From the NCBI GenBank assembly GCA_016212845.1, contig JACRDR010000032.1, positions 1-7,781 on the forward strand: a stretch of 7,781 bases of DNA, written 5' to 3'. This document shows positions 5,667 to 7,781 of this stretch, one piece after another. A model generated the notes under the pieces. That model was not told the origin of the DNA and did not search any database. It saw only the letters and a list, made by a program, of their open reading frames with translations. Made by a program: the position numbers and the translations under genes. The DNA comes from Elusimicrobiota bacterium (GTDB lineage: Bacteria > Elusimicrobiota > Elusimicrobia > UBA1565 > JACRDR01). How positions within the stretch are numbered: the first letter of the stretch is position 1; every line of letters starts with the position of its first letter.

Positions 5667-5703
5667 CGCAGGGCCCGCCGCGAGGCGGGCCCTGCGTTTC
5701 CTT
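5667..5703 (-). terminator. Intrinsic terminator after the CADD-like gene
   Basis: A perfect 13-bp stem, CGCAGGGCCCGCC (5667-5679) with GGCGGGCCCTGCG (5684-5696), closes a GCGA loop. It lies 21 bases beyond the stop codon of the CADD-like gene. The minus-strand tail is CTCTTATA, a weak T-tract; the plus-strand tail is TTTCCTT. Both flanking genes are on the minus strand, so its likely job is to end CADD transcription before the Fe-S carrier promoter. Confidence 0.75.
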
Positions 5704-5717
5704 GATAACAGTCGCTT

Positions 5718-6395
5718 CTAGCAGGCCATCGCGAGACCGCGCTTTTCGCAGACTCCGTCGAGGAGGCCGTTGAGGGCGTCGCAGGCTTGGCCGACCGCCT
5801 GAACCACCGCTTCGCGGCGCTCGGGGGTGTTCGCGTGCTTCGCGAGGAGAGCGCGCTCCGATTCCGAGTGCCACGCGTCGGCGGTCTCGTGCACCTGGAA
5901 GAAGCCGAGGGCGTCCTTAGAAGAAAGGTTGTAGCTCTCGACCAACCCGTCGATCTTCGCGCGGGCGACCTTGGGCTGCTGCGCCTCGTAGGCGTAGAGC
6001 GCGGCCATGCCGACCAGCCAGTCCTCGTGGCGGGCGAGGGACTCGAAGGTTTTCACGCAGTCCTCGGTTTTGGCGTGGAGCTCGGCGGACGCGACGTCGC
6101 CGCGGCCGGCGCCGACCGAGCCGGCGAAGCGGAGCCACAGTTCGGGGTGGTTTTCGGGGCCCTGCTCCTCGTGCGTCATGTTCTCGACGAGCGTCTGGCG
6201 CGCCGCCTGGTCGGGGCAGTTCGAGTGCACCGCGCTGACGTAACGGGAGAAGCGGGACTCCTGGGCGTAGTACTGCTTGGCGTACTCGGCCAGGTCCTCG
6301 CGCGTGAGCGTCCCCTTCGTCCAGGCCTGATAGAACGGGTGCTTCAGCAGGGACTTCTCTTCGATGACGGCATCGATCTCGCGCAGCCAATCCAT
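5718..6395 (-). CDS. CADD-family metallo-oxygenase, probable self-sacrificing p-aminobenzoate synthase
   Basis: The 225-residue all-helical protein belongs to the haem-oxygenase-like/TenA/PqqC fold and matches the CADD 'folate-related' family (TIGR04305 type). Chlamydia trachomatis CADD is known to make p-aminobenzoate for folate by oxidatively cleaving one of its own tyrosines at an Fe/Mn site, with a lysine as amino donor. Each key residue has an equivalent here at an offset of -5: metal ligands E76, H83, E137, H169, D173 and H176 (E81, H88, E142, H174, D178, H181 in CADD), sacrificial-site Y22 (Y27), Y38 (Y43), Y136 (Y141) and K147 (K152). Local matches include FYQAWTKGTLT, YAYEAQQPKVARAKI and HETADAWH. 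ATG 6395 has AAGGAG (6407-6402) 6 bases before it. The gene is monocistronic, with its own terminator. TenA- or PqqC-like activity is the alternative, less likely given the Tyr/Lys set. I leave the symbol empty because no bacterial name is settled. Confidence 0.88.
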   Translation of the reverse strand: MDWLREIDAVIEEKSLLKHPFYQAWTKGTLTREDLAEYAKQYYAQESRFSRYVSAVHSNCPDQAARQTLVENMTHEEQGPENHPELWLRFAGSVGAGRGDVASAELHAKTEDCVKTFESLARHEDWLVGMAALYAYEAQQPKVARAKIDGLVESYNLSSKDALGFFQVHETADAWHSESERALLAKHANTPERREAVVQAVGQACDALNGLLDGVCEKRGLAMAC

Positions 6396-6418
6396 GTTTG
6401 TCTCCTTGTGAGGGTCCG

Positions 6419-6424
6419 ATTATA
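6419..6424 (-). promoter_or_regulatory. -10 box of the CADD-like gene promoter
   Basis: A perfect TATAAT on the minus strand (6424-6419) lies 23 bases before ATG 6395. The best -35 candidate is TTGCGG (6448-6443) at 18 bases, only half matching. The leader would be about 16 bases and contains the AAGGAG site. Confidence 0.55.
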
Positions 6425-6466
6425 GAACTAGCGCGGCGAGAGCCGCAACCGTCCCGGCGATATTTG

Positions 6467-6472
6467 TACAAT
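6467..6472 (+). promoter_or_regulatory. Possible -10 box of the sensor gene
   Basis: TACAAT (5/6) ends 8 bases before ATG 6481, so transcription would begin at or one to two bases before the start codon. No -35 consensus is visible. No RBS precedes the ATG, which fits a leaderless message. Confidence 0.4.
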
Positions 6473-6480
6473 CCGTGACG

Positions 6481-7781
6481 ATGAAAGGAGCCGGCGAACC
6501 GCCCGCGCAAGCCGCCCGGCGCTTGGGCGCCCCCGTGGCGTTCGTGCTGGACCAGGCCGGAGAGCTCGCGTCGTCGTGGGGCGTCAACGACGCCTTCGAC
6601 GCCGTCGAGCTCACGCTCCTCCGCGACGTTCTCGGCCCGTCGCTCGGCGCCGACGGCTCACCCACCGCGATCCGCAACGTCCTCGATCATCCGGTGCTGG
6701 CCCGGTCGGGGCTGCACACCAAGCGAGGACTCCAGTTCCTTGCCGCCGAGCCGACGGGCTCCGGAGCCGCGCTCTGCGTCGCCGACTACCGGCCGCGCAC
6801 CTTCCCGGACTCCGACCGCAAGGTCCTCTCAGCCTGGGCCAGAGCCCTCGGCCGAGGAGACGCCGCGCTCGACGGCCCCACGGGCGTGTACTCGGAGTCG
6901 GTCTTCCGCGAGCTCTGCGACGCCGAGACGGGAGGCGGCCGCCCGCGCGCCCTCATCCTCTTCGAGCTCGCCACCTACGACGAGATCGTTTCCACGCGCG
7001 GCGAGGAGACCGCCGGGAAGCTCCTAGGACGCCTAGCCGCGCTCGTGCGCTCGCGCACCCGCGACTACGATCTGCTCGGCCGCCTGAAAGGCGGCAAGCT
7101 CGGCCTCTGGCTCGCCGCGACTCCGAGCGGCCTCGAGGGCGTCGAGCGCAAGATCGGCGAGGCCCTCGCCACGGATTTCCGCTTTCCGGTCAAGCTCGCG
7201 TCGGCGGCCGCGCCCGGCTTCTTCGACGAGGCCTTCGCCGCCGCCGAATCGAGGCTCGGCGCCGCGCAGCGCCCTCGGGGCGCGCCCAAGGGCGCGACGT
7301 GGGAGCAGCGCCACCAGCGTCTCGTCATGCTCCACCGCGTCGCCGTGCGGTTGTTCTCGGACCACGTGTTTCACGAAGCGCTGGGCGAGGCCGGAGACGT
7401 GATCCTCGCGCTCGGCACCGCGCGAAGGCTCGCCATCCATCGATTCGAGGTGCCGAACGCGTCGGTCGAGCTCCTCCGCCGCGGCGGCCGCAAGCCCGAG
7501 GACGCCCGCCTCGAGGCCGAGGCGGAGCAGGAAGCGAGAGCCGGCGCCCCCGCGTGGAAGAGCGCGGGTTCGCTCGGCTGGCTCGCGGTTCCGATCCCCT
7601 CGGGCCAAAAGGGCGGCGCGCCGAGCGGAGTCCTCGCGCTCGGCTACGACGACCCGGCGGCGCCGGAGCCCGAGATCCGCGAGCTTCTCGGCGAGGCGGC
7701 GCTCCTGCTCGGCAACGCTTTTCTGGCGCAGCGACACCTGCGCGAACAGCGGCTCCTGGCCGCGGTCACGGAGCAGTCCGC
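6481..7781 (+). CDS. Multidomain sensor protein: GAF, degenerate GGDEF, GAF (3' partial)
   Basis: The frame is open from ATG 6481 to the right edge (433 residues so far) with no stop. Residues about 12-124 look like a GAF domain, ending in the typical GSGAALCVADYRPRTFPDSD segment. Residues about 131-260 follow the GGDEF plan: GPTGVYSESVFRELC (normally LTGLYNRRxF), RALILFELATYDEI, and RDYDLLGRLKGGKLGLWL, where the signature is GGKLG (204-208) instead of GGDEF. The missing acidic residues argue against diguanylate cyclase activity. Residues about 278-417 form a second GAF-like domain, followed by a helix (FLAQRHLREQRLLAAVTEQS) that usually leads into a PAS, kinase or other output domain. No transmembrane segment is seen, so it is probably cytoplasmic. 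The ligand and output are unknown. It diverges from the CADD-like gene with 85 bases between starts. The ATG has no RBS; alternative starts are TTG 6523 and GTG 6535. Confidence 0.75.
   Translation, partial: MKGAGEPPAQAARRLGAPVAFVLDQAGELASSWGVNDAFDAVELTLLRDVLGPSLGADGSPTAIRNVLDHPVLARSGLHTKRGLQFLAAEPTGSGAALCVADYRPRTFPDSDRKVLSAWARALGRGDAALDGPTGVYSESVFRELCDAETGGGRPRALILFELATYDEIVSTRGEETAGKLLGRLAALVRSRTRDYDLLGRLKGGKLGLWLAATPSGLEGVERKIGEALATDFRFPVKLASAAAPGFFDEAFAAAESRLGAAQRPRGAPKGATWEQRHQRLVMLHRVAVRLFSDHVFHEALGEAGDVILALGTARRLAIHRFEVPNASVELLRRGGRKPEDARLEAEAEQEARAGAPAWKSAGSLGWLAVPIPSGQKGGAPSGVLALGYDDPAAPEPEIRELLGEAALLLGNAFLAQRHLREQRLLAAVTEQS

Noticed and set aside
5595..5696. CRISPR array or attachment site at the two palindromes
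   Set aside because: The two hairpins are unrelated in sequence, and there are no regularly spaced direct repeats.
6485..6490. AAGGAG just after ATG 6481 as the RBS of a downstream start
   Set aside because: No in-frame ATG, GTG or TTG follows within usual distance; the next candidates (TTG 6523, GTG 6535) are more than 30 bases away.
7033..7737. Minus-strand open frame opposite the sensor gene
   Set aside because: The plus-strand frame is open for 433 codons with GAF and GGDEF-like features; the minus-strand product is Arg/Ala/Glu-rich with no motif.

Overview
This is a GC-rich bacterial window of densely packed single genes and short operons. It has no rRNA, tRNA, CRISPR array or intact insertion sequence. 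The lipoprotein-type serine hydrolase, the exported propeller-like protein, the membrane desaturase and the large secreted-protein tail suggest a diderm environmental bacterium. The mix of genes resembles metagenome lineages such as Elusimicrobiota, but no gene fixes the taxonomy, so that assignment is a weak inference.

Layout. At 2-235 (+) is the 3' tail of a large, probably secreted protein with an EF-hand-like calcium loop. An exported beta-propeller-like protein (151-1308, +) starts inside that tail. It converges, with overlapping stop codons, on an acyl-lipid/acyl-CoA desaturase (1305-2522, -). Upstream of the desaturase on the same strand is a class-A-beta-lactamase-fold lipoprotein (2618-3586, -). 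That gene diverges from a RecB/Cas4-like PD-(D/E)XK nuclease with an Fe-S cysteine set (3639-4904, +). The nuclease converges, with zero bases between stop codons, on a two-gene operon of A-type iron-sulfur carriers (5559 to 4905, -). Between that operon and the next gene lie a 56-bp REP/MITE-like inverted repeat and a GC-rich terminator. Next is a CADD-family protein (5718-6395, -), which diverges from a long sensor protein (GAF, degenerate GGDEF, GAF) that runs off the right edge (6481-7781, +).

The most interesting gene is the CADD homologue. Every metal ligand and every tyrosine/lysine implicated in self-sacrificing p-aminobenzoate synthesis by the chlamydial enzyme is present, each at a constant offset of five residues. 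This organism may therefore make the pABA part of folate by oxidising its own protein instead of using PabABC. Other points are promoters so close to start codons that some mRNAs appear leaderless, convergent gene pairs joined by CTAG stop-codon overlaps, and a palindromic repeat inserted against the promoter of the Fe-S carrier operon. Two metal-dependent systems (Fe-S carriers and CADD) and an Fe-S-type nuclease sit near each other, but opposite orientations and separate promoters argue against one shared pathway.
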